Shown: positions 1 to 8,732, counted from the stretch's first letter. The stretch is DNA of 64,000 nucleotides from Paracidovorax avenae (GCF_040892545.1 NZ_CP156079.1:558001-622000); one strand, 5' to 3'. The notes: generated from the sequence alone by a model not told the origin. Translations and numbers: made by a program.

Positions 1-44
1 TGCGCAGCCGGGGCGCATGGACGTGCGGCCCGGCATGCCGACCC

Positions 45-611
45 TTACTGCTGGGGCATCGGCTGGGGCATGGGAGCCGGCGGCGGGGCCTTGGGCGCGC
101 CCGGCATCGGGTGCGGATGGGGCTTGCCGTGCGGATGGGGGCGGCCGCCCGGAGGGGGCATGGCGCCGGGCGCGCCGCCCGGAGGCGGGGGCATGGCGCC
201 TGCGCCGGGTTGCGGAGTTGCCGGCACCTGGGTGGTCGCTTCCATCAGGATGCCGCCGCCGGCCACGGAGCCGTCCTGGGTGCCGGAGCGCACGCGCGCC
301 ACGCAGGCGTCGCGGTCCACGGGGGTCTTGAACACTTCGCAGCGCTGGAGCGCATTGCGGGCGTAGCCGTTCGCGGCGGCGTCCTGGGCGTCGAGCTGGC
401 CGGAGCGGGCGGCCTGCAGTGCAGCGCCGGCTTCCTTCAGGCAGGTGTCGCGGCTCTGGGGGGTGGCGCCGCTCATGCAGGCCTGGCGGTCCTGCTGGTA
501 GCGCTCACGGGCGCCGGCGGCGTCTGCGGGGGCGGCCTGGGCGGCGGCGCAGGCCGCGATCAGACAGGCGGCGGACAGGATGCGGGGTGCGATGGCAAAG
601 CGATTCGGCAT
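45..611 (-). CDS. Secreted Pro/His-rich hypothetical protein
   Basis: A 188-aa protein that I do not recognise as a named family. The start at 611 is chosen because a GGAGG ribosome site lies just upstream and an N-terminal signal peptide follows (basic MPNRF start, Ala-rich hydrophobic stretch ending near AQAAPA). The mature part contains four spaced cysteines in a helical region (RQACM, RDTCL, QRCEV, RDACV), suggesting two disulfides in the periplasm. The last 60 residues are a low-complexity Pro/Gly/His/Met tail. Similar Cys-containing small exported proteins are common in Burkholderiales, but no function is known to me. The His/Met-rich tail could bind metal; that is inference only. Confidence 0.7.
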   Translation of the reverse strand: MPNRFAIAPRILSAACLIAACAAAQAAPADAAGARERYQQDRQACMSGATPQSRDTCLKEAGAALQAARSGQLDAQDAAANGYARNALQRCEVFKTPVDRDACVARVRSGTQDGSVAGGGILMEATTQVPATPQPGAGAMPPPPGGAPGAMPPPGGRPHPHGKPHPHPMPGAPKAPPPAPMPQPMPQQ

Positions 612-795
612 ATCAGGAACCTCCATGTGTCGGTGGTGCCGGCCGCGGACGGACGGCGTGGGGTCACAGTTTCCGCGCCGTGGGGCGAAAACGGTCGAGC
701 CAGCGTAGCCGCTGCGGTGCGCTTGCCGTGTCGGACGGACCAGACAATCGCTGTGGCCGTTGCCCCACGGCTGCGCTTCCCGGCAGTCCCGTCGC

Positions 796-1569
796 TCAGT
801 CCCCGATGCGGCCGAGGAACTGCCGGCAGCGCTCGCTGGCGTCCGGACCGAAGAACTCGGCCGGCGTTGTGTCCTCGAGGACATGGCCGCCTTCCATGAA
901 GACGATGCGGTCGGCCACGTCCCGGGCGAAGCGGGTTTCGTGGGTCACCACCAGCATGGTCATGCCCTCGCGCGCCAGGTCGCGCATGACTTTCAGCACT
1001 TCGTCCCGCAGCTCCGGGTCGAGCGCCGACGTGGGTTCGTCGAAGAAGATGACCTCCGGCTCCATGGCCAGCGCCCGGGCAATCGCCACGCGCTGCTTCT
1101 GTCCGCCCGAGAGACGCCCCGGGTACTCGTCGGCCTTGTGGCCCAGGCCGACCTTCTCCAGCAGCGCCCGGCCGCGCCGGCGGGCGGCGCCCTTGCGCAC
1201 ACCTTTCACCGATACCGGGCCCTCGATGATGTTTCCCAGGACCGTCATGTGCGGAAACAGGTTGAAGGACTGGAACACCATGGCGGTCTTCTGCCGGATC
1301 GCCTGGATGCCCTTGCGCGTGGCGGTGTCCGTGCCCGTCCCCGGGGCCGTGATCCCGGTGGCGCAAATCTCGATGTGCCCCTGGTCCGGCATTTCCAGGA
1401 AATTGAGCGACCGGATGAAGGTGGTCTTGCCCGAGCCGGAGGGGCCCATGATGACCACCACTTCGCCGCGATTCACCGACAGGTCCACGCTTTTCAGCAC
1501 CTGGTTCGAACCGAAGCTCTTGGCGAGTCCGCGGACGCGGACGATGGGGGCGGTGTTAGTGGTGTTCAT
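796..1569 (-). CDS. Amino-acid ABC transporter ATP-binding protein (GlnQ-like)
   Basis: A 257-aa ABC ATPase of the polar amino-acid uptake family. The Walker A motif (MGPSGSGKTTF), the signature LSGGQKQRVAIARAL and the Walker B VIFFDEPTSALDP are all intact, and length is normal for GlnQ/HisP proteins. It energises import across the inner membrane together with the permease encoded just upstream, whose stop codon region it overlaps by 4 bp (ATGA), so the two are translationally coupled. It is the last gene of a minus-strand operon: PLP lyase, permease, ATPase. The substrate-binding protein is encoded divergently at 4555-5379. The substrate cannot be read from the sequence; the linked lyase suggests a sulfur-containing or modified amino acid. 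Confidence 0.93.
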   Translation of the reverse strand: MNTTNTAPIVRVRGLAKSFGSNQVLKSVDLSVNRGEVVVIMGPSGSGKTTFIRSLNFLEMPDQGHIEICATGITAPGTGTDTATRKGIQAIRQKTAMVFQSFNLFPHMTVLGNIIEGPVSVKGVRKGAARRRGRALLEKVGLGHKADEYPGRLSGGQKQRVAIARALAMEPEVIFFDEPTSALDPELRDEVLKVMRDLAREGMTMLVVTHETRFARDVADRIVFMEGGHVLEDTTPAEFFGPDASERCRQFLGRIGD

Positions 1570-2216
1570 GCGTAGCGCCGGGACAGCCGGCTTTCCAGCC
1601 AGGTTTGCAGGATGGTCAGTACCTGGTTGATGAACCAGTAGATCGCACCGACCATCAGGAACATCTCCATGTAGCGGAAGGTGGCGGCGCCGATCTGCTC
1701 GGCCACGCGCGTCAGCTCGATCACGGTGACGGTCGATGCCAGCGACGTGTCCTTCATCAGCCCGATGAGGCGGCTGCCCAGCGGCGGCAGCGCCACGCGG
1801 AACGCCTGCGGCAGCACGATGCGAAAGAGCGCTTTCCAGTAGCCCATGCCCATCGACCAGGCGGCCTCCCACTGGCCTTTGTCGACGGCCAGGATGCCGG
1901 AGCGGAAGTTCTCGCTCAGGTAGGCGCCGGCGAAGAGGCTCAGGGCCAGCAGGGCCGAGGGCAGCGGCCCCATCACGATGCCGTAGCTCGGCAGGCCGAA
2001 GTAGATCAGCAGGATCTGGATCAGCAGCGGCGTGCCGCGGAAGATGGAGACGTAGGAGAAGGCGAACCAGCGCAGCGGCCGGTAGGGCGAGATGCGCGCC
2101 AGGGCCACGAGCAGGCCGATCACGCATCCGCAGAAGAAAGCCGAGAACCCCAGCCCCAGAGTGACCAGGACGGCCTTCTCCAGGAGGGGCGCGGCCCGCA
2201 AGAACAGTTCCAGCAT
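1566..2216 (-). CDS. Amino-acid ABC transporter permease (HisM/GlnP family)
   Basis: A 216-aa inner-membrane permease. It has about five hydrophobic helices and the cytoplasmic EAA-loop signature of the His/Glu/Gln/Arg/opine permease family (…SMGMGYWKALFRIVLPQA…), which docks to the ATPase. The ATG at 2216 gives a normal N-terminus (MLELFLRAAPLLEKAV). It lies 38 bp downstream of the PLP lyase gene and overlaps the ATPase gene by 4 bp, so all three should be co-transcribed. Only one permease gene is present, so the transporter would use a homodimer. Confidence 0.92.
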   Translation of the reverse strand: MLELFLRAAPLLEKAVLVTLGLGFSAFFCGCVIGLLVALARISPYRPLRWFAFSYVSIFRGTPLLIQILLIYFGLPSYGIVMGPLPSALLALSLFAGAYLSENFRSGILAVDKGQWEAAWSMGMGYWKALFRIVLPQAFRVALPPLGSRLIGLMKDTSLASTVTVIELTRVAEQIGAATFRYMEMFLMVGAIYWFINQVLTILQTWLESRLSRRYA

Positions 2217-2254
2217 GGGTGATTCTCCAGCGTGGGTTCGTGTGTGCCGCGGGG

Positions 2255-3418
2255 TCAGCCGGCTGCCAGCGCGGCGTTGTAGGCGGCGAGCGCCGCCGCC
2301 AGGTCCGCCTTCAGCGCTTCCGGGTCTTCCAGCCCGATGGACAGGCGCACGACCGGCTGGTCGGTGCGCGGGAACTTGCGGTGGGCCTGCTGGGCGGCAG
2401 GGTAGTACGCCGCCAGGCTGTGGACACCGCCCCAGCTCGCGCCGATGACGAAAATCCTGAACTCGTCGAAGAAGGCATGGAATGCCTTTTCCGGACCCGG
2501 GGCGAGGATCACGGAGAACAGGCAGCCGTTGGTCCTGAAGTCACGCTTCCAGATGGCGTGGCCCGGGTCCGACTCCAGCGGCGGGTACAGCACCTCGTGC
2601 ACGCCGGGCTGCCCCTGCAGCCATTGCGCGATCCGGAGGGTCGCCGCGCTCTGCGCCGCCAGGCGGACCTGCAGGGTTTCCAGGCCGCGCAGCACCAGGA
2701 AGCAATCGTCCGGACTGACCTGCTGGCCGAGGATGCTCTGGGTTTCGCGCAGCACCTCGTAGTGCTTCCCGTCGTTCATGCTGATGCTGCCCATCAGGAG
2801 GTCGGAGTGGCCGCCCATGAACTTGGTCGCGGCCTCGACGCTGAAGTCGATGCCGTGCTCCAGCGGGCGAAATCCCAGCGGACTGGCCCAGGTGTTGTCC
2901 ATCATGGTCAGCACGCCCCGGCTGCGCGCCACCCTGGCGATGGCGGGCGTGTCGTGCATTTCCATGGTGACGGTGCCCGGGGCCTCGAGGCAGATCATCC
3001 GGGTGTTGGAGCGGATCAGCATCCTGATCTCGGCGCCGATCGCGGGGTCGAAGAACTCGACCTCGACATTCATGCCCGCGAGCCATTTCTCGGCGAAGGT
3101 CTTGAGCGCACCGTAGCTCGCCGCGGAGACCAGCAGATGGTCGCCCCCGCGCACGAACCCCATCACGGTGGTCATCAGGGCCGCCTGGCCAGAAGGCGCG
3201 ATGACGCAATGCGCCCCGCCTTCCAGCGCGGCGATCCTGTGTTCGAGCGAGCGTGCGGTCGGCGTGCCGGTGATGCCGTAGCTGAACCCGTCGGGCTGGC
3301 GGCGCTTGCGCTGCACGAAATCCTCGAAGTCGTCGAACACCACGGTGGAGGCGCGAATGACGGGAGGTGACAGGCACGCGAATTGCAGATCGGTATTAGC
3401 TCGGTTGATTGAATTCAT
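2255..3418 (-). CDS. Cys/Met-metabolism PLP-dependent lyase (cystathionine beta-lyase-like)
   Basis: A 387-aa fold-type I PLP enzyme of the trans-sulfuration family (MetB/MetC/MetY). The PLP-lysine context is visible as AATKFMGGHSD, the upstream cofactor-binding Asp/Asn as MMDNTWASP, and the substrate-loop motif as YGITGTPTARSLE. Family members cleave C-S bonds in cystathionine or cystine, or catalyse gamma-replacement; the exact reaction cannot be fixed from motifs. It heads the minus-strand operon with the ABC permease and ATPase, and is divergent from a LysR regulator at 3521. The context implies degradation of an imported sulfur amino acid such as cystine, lanthionine or cystathionine. 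Confidence 0.88.
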   Translation of the reverse strand: MNSINRANTDLQFACLSPPVIRASTVVFDDFEDFVQRKRRQPDGFSYGITGTPTARSLEHRIAALEGGAHCVIAPSGQAALMTTVMGFVRGGDHLLVSAASYGALKTFAEKWLAGMNVEVEFFDPAIGAEIRMLIRSNTRMICLEAPGTVTMEMHDTPAIARVARSRGVLTMMDNTWASPLGFRPLEHGIDFSVEAATKFMGGHSDLLMGSISMNDGKHYEVLRETQSILGQQVSPDDCFLVLRGLETLQVRLAAQSAATLRIAQWLQGQPGVHEVLYPPLESDPGHAIWKRDFRTNGCLFSVILAPGPEKAFHAFFDEFRIFVIGASWGGVHSLAAYYPAAQQAHRKFPRTDQPVVRLSIGLEDPEALKADLAAALAAYNAALAAG

Positions 3419-3431
3419 GGAACGTATTCAA

Positions 3432-3453
3432 TGGGGTTATGCGCTGAAACCCA
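3432..3453. promoter_or_regulatory. Possible LysR operator dyad in the divergent promoter
   Basis: In the 102-bp region between the divergent PLP-lyase and LysR genes there is an imperfect inverted repeat, TGGGGTT then AACCCA on the other side of a short spacer. LysR regulators usually bind T-N11-A dyads in exactly this divergent position, so this is a reasonable candidate operator. No binding evidence is available. Confidence 0.4.
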
Positions 3454-3520
3454 GTATTCAGCATCCCCAACCCGGCCTCAACAGCCCGCAGAACTCACCT
3501 GATAAGTACCGGTTATAGCC

Positions 3521-4441
3521 ATGGAAATGCGAGATATCGGCGTCTTCCGAGCCGTCATGCAGGCGGGGACCACCAGCAAGGCGGCGACGTTGCTGGGCGT
3601 ATCCCAGCCAGCGGTCAGCCAGTCGATCCGCAGGCTCGAGACGGATTCGGAGCTTCGGCTTTTCGACCGGGTGCGGGGCCGGCTCGTGCCGACCCAGGAA
3701 GCGCTGGCCCTGATGGTCGAGGTGGACCGGTACTTCATGGGCGCCGAGATGATCGAACACCGCGTGAGGAGCTTGAAGTCCTTCGGGCTCGGCCGCCTGA
3801 CGGTCGCGTCTTTGCCCGCCCTGGGCACCGGTTTCATGCCGCGCGCCATCGCGGCCTTCGGCCTGGAGGCCCGCCGCGTCCAGCTGTCTTTCCAGATACT
3901 CAGTTCGCCCCAGGTCCACCAGCATGTGTCATCAGGGCAGATCGACTTCGGCCTGATGGCCGACGAACTCTCCGTGTCGGGCGTCGAGAACTCGGAGTTC
4001 CTCAAGATCCCCGGGGTCATCGTGATGAATGCGCAGCATCCGCTGGCGCGCAAGCCGGTGATCGATTCGGACGACCTCGCCACCCACCCGTTCCTGGCGC
4101 TCAACCCCGAAGACTCGTGCCGCAGGCGGCTGGAGGCTTCGCTGCGCTCTGAGGGCAAGGCATTGCGCCCGATCCTGGAGACGCCCTATTCCAATTCGAT
4201 TTGCGAACTCGCCCTGCAAGGGGTGGGCATGGGGATGGCCCATCCGATCCAGGCGCTCGATTACCTGTCGCGCGGCCTGCTCATGAAACCCGTCACGGTC
4301 GAAGCCTGCTTCACCAGCCTGCTGGTCTTCCGGCCCGGCACGCCGCTCTCGGAAAACGCGAAGGAGCTGCTGCGCATCATGCGCATACAGATGGAGTCGG
4401 ATCGACAGCGTGTGTCGCGGGCGCTCGGCCACGGGCGATAA
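3521..4441 (+). CDS. LysR-family transcriptional regulator
   Basis: A 306-aa LysR protein. Residues 1-60 form the winged helix-turn-helix (GTTSKAATLLGVSQPAVSQS followed by LFDRV), and the remainder is the periplasmic-binding-like co-inducer domain (EIRLARK-type core, with segments such as GQIDFGLMAD). It is divergent from the lyase-permease-ATPase operon and sits directly upstream of the cognate substrate-binding protein gene, so it most likely controls this uptake and degradation module. The effector could be the imported amino acid or its breakdown product. Confidence 0.9.
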   Translation: MEMRDIGVFRAVMQAGTTSKAATLLGVSQPAVSQSIRRLETDSELRLFDRVRGRLVPTQEALALMVEVDRYFMGAEMIEHRVRSLKSFGLGRLTVASLPALGTGFMPRAIAAFGLEARRVQLSFQILSSPQVHQHVSSGQIDFGLMADELSVSGVENSEFLKIPGVIVMNAQHPLARKPVIDSDDLATHPFLALNPEDSCRRRLEASLRSEGKALRPILETPYSNSICELALQGVGMGMAHPIQALDYLSRGLLMKPVTVEACFTSLLVFRPGTPLSENAKELLRIMRIQMESDRQRVSRALGHGR

Positions 4442-4554
4442 CCTGGGCTTATGGAGCAAGTGGCCGCGCCGGATTGCGGCCTGCGGGGCAGCATCCAAGA
4501 ATCAGGTGGCGGCGCCTCGTGGCGTCCGCCCCAACCCTGTCGAAAGCCACTGTC

Positions 4555-5379
4555 ATGAAACCTGCCGCCGTACGCCGCCATGCCCTCGCCATGCTCATGG
4601 CCCTCGCTGCCTGCCACCCTGCCTGGTCGCAGCCCCAGGACATCCTGGCCACCGCCCGCGCCAATGGCGTGATCCGGGTCGCCAACACCCAGGCCAGCCC
4701 TCCCTGGAGTTCGCTGGACGACAGGAACCAGCCTTCCGGCTACGACGTCGAGGTCGCGAAGGAGGTGGCCAGGCGCATCGGCGTCGCACGCGTCGAGTTC
4801 GTGGCCGACCTGTTCAAGAACTTCGTCGAGGGCCTCAAGGCCGGCAAGTACGACCTCGTCATGAACGATCTGACGCCGACGGCCGAGCGCATGAAGCAGG
4901 TGGATTTCGCTGCGCCGTACGGCGTGGAAGACTTCCGCATCTTCGTGCGCAACGGCAACAACGACATCAGGGACCGGCCCGATCTGAAGGGGAAACGGGT
5001 GGGTGTCACCGCCGGCAGCAGCAACGAGTCCTGGTCGCGCGCGCACCTGAAGGAATCCGAGATCGTCACCTACGACAACGGCGGCCTGGTGTTCAACGAC
5101 CTGGCCATCGGCCGCATCGACGCCATCATCAGTTCGCATTTCGGTGGCATGAAGTACGCCACGGTGAACAAGCTGCCCATCAAGGAAGTCGGGCCGATCC
5201 AGACCTACCAGCTGTCGGCGCCCGCGATGGCGAAGGGGCAGCCGGCCTTGAAGGAGGCGGTGTCCAGGGCCGTCAACGACATGATGGCCGACGGCACCAT
5301 CGACCGCCTGTCCAGGCGCTGGGTCGGCGTGAGCTACGACATGGCCGCGGAGATCCAGAAGGCCCAGAAGGAGCAGTAG
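4555..5379 (+). CDS. Amino-acid ABC transporter periplasmic substrate-binding protein
   Basis: A 274-aa family 3 solute-binding protein. The ATG at 4555 is preferred because it gives a clean signal peptide (MKPAAVRRHALAM, hydrophobic core, cleavage near AWSQ). The mature protein has the usual two-lobed SBP landmarks: GYDVEVAKEVA, DLVMNDLTPTAERMKQVDF and LKGKRVGVTAGSS. These bind the amino-acid carboxylate and amino groups in this family. It is 113 bp after the LysR gene and divergent from its ATPase and permease genes. Together they form one complete importer. Confidence 0.92.
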   Translation: MKPAAVRRHALAMLMALAACHPAWSQPQDILATARANGVIRVANTQASPPWSSLDDRNQPSGYDVEVAKEVARRIGVARVEFVADLFKNFVEGLKAGKYDLVMNDLTPTAERMKQVDFAAPYGVEDFRIFVRNGNNDIRDRPDLKGKRVGVTAGSSNESWSRAHLKESEIVTYDNGGLVFNDLAIGRIDAIISSHFGGMKYATVNKLPIKEVGPIQTYQLSAPAMAKGQPALKEAVSRAVNDMMADGTIDRLSRRWVGVSYDMAAEIQKAQKEQ

Positions 5380-5581
5380 GTACCGCGCGATGATCCGCGG
5401 CGGGCCGCAGGGCATCCGAGGCACCCGGGGGGTTAGCATCCCGGTGCATCACCGGTGGAAGGGCGCGCAGTGTGTCCGCTGCCAGGCGGTGCGAGTGGTC
5501 GATGCCCCCATGGCGAACCGGTTCCCTCCGGGTCCTCATGGCCGGCGGGCCGTGTGGTGCGATTTCCTGAACCTCATTTCC

Positions 5582-6289
5582 ATGATTGCAGACATTATTC
5601 CGGTGACCCGGGCACGCGCCGATGCGGCGATCGTGGACCTGGACGGCACCATGGTGGACACCCTGGGCGATTTCGCGGAAGCGCTGCGGCGCATGCTGGG
5701 CGACCTGTCCCTGCCGGGCATTCCCGCGGCGGAGATCGAGCGCATGGTGGGCAAGGGCACGGAGCACCTGCTGCGCTCGGTGCTGGACCACGTGCTGCAG
5801 CCGATGGAGCCGCAGCGCCGCGCAGCAGCGGTGGAGGCGCACTACCCGCAGGCGTGGGAGGCCTACGGGCGCCATTACCTGGCCATCAACGGCAGCCATT
5901 CTCGCGTTTACGAGGGCGTGGCCGAGGGGCTGCAGGCCCTGCGCGCCGCGGGGCTGCGGCTGGCCTGCGTCACCAACAAGCCCGGGGCCTTCGCCGTGCC
6001 CCTGCTGCGGGCCAAGGGGCTGGACGGCTTCTTCGACCATGTCTTCGGCGGGGATGCGTTCGAGCGCAAGAAGCCCGATCCACTGCCGCTGCTCAAGGCC
6101 TGCGAGGCCCTGGGAACGGCCCCCGCCCGGACCCTGGCCATCGGGGACTCCGTCAACGATGCGCGCGCGGCCCGCGCCGCCGGCTGTCCCGTGGTGCTGG
6201 TCACCTACGGCTACAACCATGGCCAGCCCGCCCGGCAGGTGGACGCGGACGCGCACGTGGACAGCCTGCAGGCGCTGTGCGCGGGCTGA
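5582..6289 (+). CDS. gph: Phosphoglycolate phosphatase (HAD superfamily)
   Basis: A 235-aa HAD-family hydrolase, normal in length for Gph. It carries motif I DLDGTMVDT with the nucleophilic Asp, motif II in LACVTNKPG, and motif III/IV KKPDPLPLL followed by IGDSVNDARAARAAG. It dephosphorylates 2-phosphoglycolate. An in-frame ATG at 5510 is also possible, but 5582 puts motif I at the usual distance from the N-terminus. gph upstream of trpE is the conserved order in many beta-proteobacteria, which supports the assignment. Here a minus-strand gene (6314-6913) lies between them. Confidence 0.88.
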   Translation: MIADIIPVTRARADAAIVDLDGTMVDTLGDFAEALRRMLGDLSLPGIPAAEIERMVGKGTEHLLRSVLDHVLQPMEPQRRAAAVEAHYPQAWEAYGRHYLAINGSHSRVYEGVAEGLQALRAAGLRLACVTNKPGAFAVPLLRAKGLDGFFDHVFGGDAFERKKPDPLPLLKACEALGTAPARTLAIGDSVNDARAARAAGCPVVLVTYGYNHGQPARQVDADAHVDSLQALCAG

Positions 6290-6313
6290 CGCCGCACTGC
6301 GGCGGTCCGGCGC

Positions 6314-6913
6314 TCAGCCGGCCTTGCCCAGCAGGGCGTCCTTGAGCTTCCAGTCCGCGGGCTGCGGCCCGAGCCAGATGCCCATCAGCGCGTCGAAGAA
6401 TTCGGGCTCGCGGAAAGCTTCGCCCTGCCGGACGCCTTTCACGGTGATGACGGTGCCGGTGCCGGGCAGCCAGTCCACGGTGAAGCGGTCGCCGGCCGCC
6501 AGCCGGCGGTGCGCGGCGAAGACCTCGCCCATGCGCAGCACGCCCGGCGCGAGGCGGGAGAACGCCGCCTTGTCCAGGTTGTCCTCGATGCCGCGTGCGA
6601 AGAGCTTGCCCAGCTCCGTCGAGTCGATGTCGCGCAGCATGGTGATGGACAGCCGCTTCGGTCCCGGCAGCGCCACCACGTCCTGCAGCGAGCCGGCGTG
6701 GCGCTCCAGGTACAGCCCCGCCGCATAGACCTTGAAGACGGCCTTGTAACGCACGCCCGCGCCGTTGAGCGCCAGCGGAACGTCCGCCAGCGTGACACGC
6801 GGCTCGAACGCCACGCCGGCCACGGTGGTGGTGGTCTGCGCGCCCACGGGCGCAGCGCCGCAGGCGATGAGCCCGGTGAGCGCCCAGGCGAGGCCGCGTT
6901 GCCGAAGTGTCAT
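6314..6913 (-). CDS. Exported chalcone isomerase-like protein
   Basis: A 199-aa protein with a signal peptide (MTLRQRGLAWALTGLIACG… cleaving near VGAQT) and a chalcone-isomerase-like domain (GAGVRYKAVFKVYAAGLYL, typical of the bacterial periplasmic CHALCONE_2-type family). These bacterial homologs usually lack true chalcone isomerase activity and their role is unclear. It is transcribed toward gph, and its start is separated by about 100 bp from the trp leader peptide on the other strand. It is not obviously linked to tryptophan synthesis. Confidence 0.8.
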   Translation of the reverse strand: MTLRQRGLAWALTGLIACGAAPVGAQTTTTVAGVAFEPRVTLADVPLALNGAGVRYKAVFKVYAAGLYLERHAGSLQDVVALPGPKRLSITMLRDIDSTELGKLFARGIEDNLDKAAFSRLAPGVLRMGEVFAAHRRLAAGDRFTVDWLPGTGTVITVKGVRQGEAFREPEFFDALMGIWLGPQPADWKLKDALLGKAG

Positions 6914-6999
6914 GGCGACTCCCAAAAAAGCACGATCGTTCTTTTTATTTTCCGCGCCCTGACGCAGGCGGCGCAACAGGGTTTTCGCGCAGGCCGCTT

Positions 7000-7016
7000 T
7001 GCTACACTTTGCGCCC
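7000..7016 (+). promoter_or_regulatory. Extended -10 promoter of the trpE leader
   Basis: TGCTACACT (7000-7008) is an extended -10 element (TGn + TACACT). It ends only eight bases before the ATG of the leader peptide at 7017, so transcription would start at or within two bases of that ATG and the leader ORF would be leaderless. There is no good -35 box, as often seen with extended -10 promoters. Confidence 0.5.
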
Positions 7017-7100
7017 ATGTTCATTCACCACGTGGTCATCACAGGTCGCAGCGGCCGGGGAGCCTGGCCCTGGCGCAAGCCTGCCGCACCGAACCGCTGA
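7017..7100 (+). CDS. trpL: Tryptophan leader peptide upstream of trpE
   Basis: A 27-residue ORF with two near-adjacent Trp codons (residues 17 and 19, sequence GAWPWRKPAAPNR). It lies 132 bp upstream of trpE and is followed by mutually exclusive base pairings: GGCCCCGC at 7110-7117 can pair with GCGGGGCC at 7144-7151, or GGCCCC at 7137-7142 can pair with GGGGCC at 7146-7151. This is the architecture of transcription attenuation by ribosome stalling at Trp codons. The hairpin is not followed by a clear U-run, so the exact mechanism (intrinsic termination or other) is uncertain. A second leader with the same WRKPA ending precedes trpG at 45369. Confidence 0.75.
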   Translation: MFIHHVVITGRSGRGAWPWRKPAAPNR

Positions 7101-7108
7101 CCGCACCC

Positions 7109-7151
7109 GGGCCCCGCGTCCCGGCGTGTCCTCCGTGGCCCCTGCGGGGCC
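7109..7151 (+). promoter_or_regulatory. Candidate trp attenuator with competing hairpins
   Basis: Directly after the leader peptide stop, an 8-bp pairing (7110-7117 with 7144-7151) competes with a compact GGCCCC-TGC-GGGGCC hairpin (7137-7151). The compact hairpin would be the terminator or inhibitory form, and the long-range pairing the anti-terminator. There is no downstream T-tract. Confidence 0.5.
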
Positions 7152-7232
7152 GAACGCAATGAACCTGGCGCGGCACCGGCCGCGGGCGCAACGACCGCCC
7201 GTGGCGGGCCGGCCGATCTGGAGCGATCTCCC

Positions 7233-8732
7233 GTGATCACCGAACTCGAATTCAAGAGCCTGGCCGGCGAAGGCTACAACCGCATTCCGCTCATCGCGGA
7301 GGCTTTCGCGGACCTGGAAACCCCCCTGTCCCTCTACCTCAAGCTGGCCCATGCCCGCGACGGCGGCCGCCACAGCTTCCTGCTGGAATCCGTGGTGGGC
7401 GGCGAGCGCTTCGGGCGCTACAGCTTCATCGGCCTGCCGGCGCGCACGCTGCTGCGCGCCAGCGGTTTCGGAGACCAGGCCCGCACCGAAGTGGTGACCG
7501 ACGGGCAGGTGGTGGAAACCGACCGTGGCAACCCCCTGGACTTCATCGCCGCCTACCAGAAGCGCTTCAAGGTGGCGCTGCGGCCCGGCCTGCCCCGCTT
7601 CTGCGGTGGCCTGGCGGGGTATTTCGGCTACGACGCGGTGCGCTACATCGAGAAGAAGCTGGAAGCGAGCTGCCCGCCCGACACGCTGGGCATGCCGGAC
7701 ATCCTGCTGCTGCAGTGCGAGGAGGTGGCCGTCATCGACAACCTGTCGGGCAAGCTCTACCTGATCGTCTATGCGGACCCGGCGCAGCCCGAGGCCTATG
7801 CGCGCGGCAAGAAGCGCCTGCGCGAGCTGAAGGACCAGCTCAAATACTCGGTGGCCGCCCCCCTGGTCAAGCCGACGGAGAGCCATCCGCCGCAGCGCGA
7901 CTTCGCCAAGGCCGACTACCTGGCGGCCGTGGAGCGGGCCAAGGAACTCATCGCCGCGGGCGACTTCATGCAGGTGCAGGTGGGCCAGCGCATCCACAAG
8001 CGCTATACGGAGTCGCCGCTGTCGCTCTACCGCGCGCTGCGCTCGCTCAATCCTTCGCCCTACATGTACTACTACCACTTCGGCGATTGCCACGTGGTGG
8101 GGGCGAGCCCCGAGATCCTGGTGCGCCAGGAGCGCACGGACGAGGGCCAGAAGATCACCATCCGCCCGCTGGCCGGCACGCGCCCGCGCGGCGCCACGCC
8201 CGAGAAGGACAAGGCGGCCGAGATCGAGCTGGTGAACGACCCCAAGGAGCGTGCCGAGCACGTGATGCTCATCGACCTGGCGCGCAACGACATCGGGCGC
8301 ATCGCCCGCACCGGCACGGTGAAGGTGACGGAAGCCTTCGCGGTGGAGCGCTACAGCCACGTGATGCACATCGTGAGCAATGTGGAGGGCCTGCTGAACG
8401 AAGGCATGACCAGCATGGACGTGCTCAAGGCGACCTTTCCCGCCGGCACGCTCACCGGCGCGCCCAAGGTGCATGCGATGGAGCTCATCGACCGGCTGGA
8501 GCCGACCAAGCGGGGGCTGTACGGCGGCGCCTGCGGCTACCTCAGCTATGCGGGCGACATGGACGTCGCGATCGCCATCCGAACGGGCATCGTGAAGGAC
8601 GGGACGCTCTACGTGCAGGCCGCGGCCGGCGTGGTGGCGGACTCGGTCCCCGAGCTGGAATGGAAGGAAACGGAGCACAAGGCCCGCGCCCTGCTGCGCG
8701 CGGCCGAACTCGTCGAAGAAGGACTGGAGTGA
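7233..8732 (+). CDS. trpE: Anthranilate synthase component I
   Basis: A 499-aa chorismate-utilising enzyme. With the glutamine amidotransferase TrpG it converts chorismate and glutamine to anthranilate, the first committed step of tryptophan synthesis. Family signatures include the N-terminal LLES feedback motif region (SFLLESVVGGERFGRYSF), IRPLAGTRPRG, ELVNDPKERAEHVMLIDLARND, and FPAGTLTGAPKVHAME near the C-terminus. The GTG at 7233 has GGAG about nine bases upstream. It is preceded by a Trp leader peptide, and overlaps the chorismate mutase gene by 4 bp (GTGA). Its partner trpG is about 37 kb away on the other side of the hrp region. Confidence 0.97.
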   Translation: MITELEFKSLAGEGYNRIPLIAEAFADLETPLSLYLKLAHARDGGRHSFLLESVVGGERFGRYSFIGLPARTLLRASGFGDQARTEVVTDGQVVETDRGNPLDFIAAYQKRFKVALRPGLPRFCGGLAGYFGYDAVRYIEKKLEASCPPDTLGMPDILLLQCEEVAVIDNLSGKLYLIVYADPAQPEAYARGKKRLRELKDQLKYSVAAPLVKPTESHPPQRDFAKADYLAAVERAKELIAAGDFMQVQVGQRIHKRYTESPLSLYRALRSLNPSPYMYYYHFGDCHVVGASPEILVRQERTDEGQKITIRPLAGTRPRGATPEKDKAAEIELVNDPKERAEHVMLIDLARNDIGRIARTGTVKVTEAFAVERYSHVMHIVSNVEGLLNEGMTSMDVLKATFPAGTLTGAPKVHAMELIDRLEPTKRGLYGGACGYLSYAGDMDVAIAIRTGIVKDGTLYVQAAAGVVADSVPELEWKETEHKARALLRAAELVEEGLE

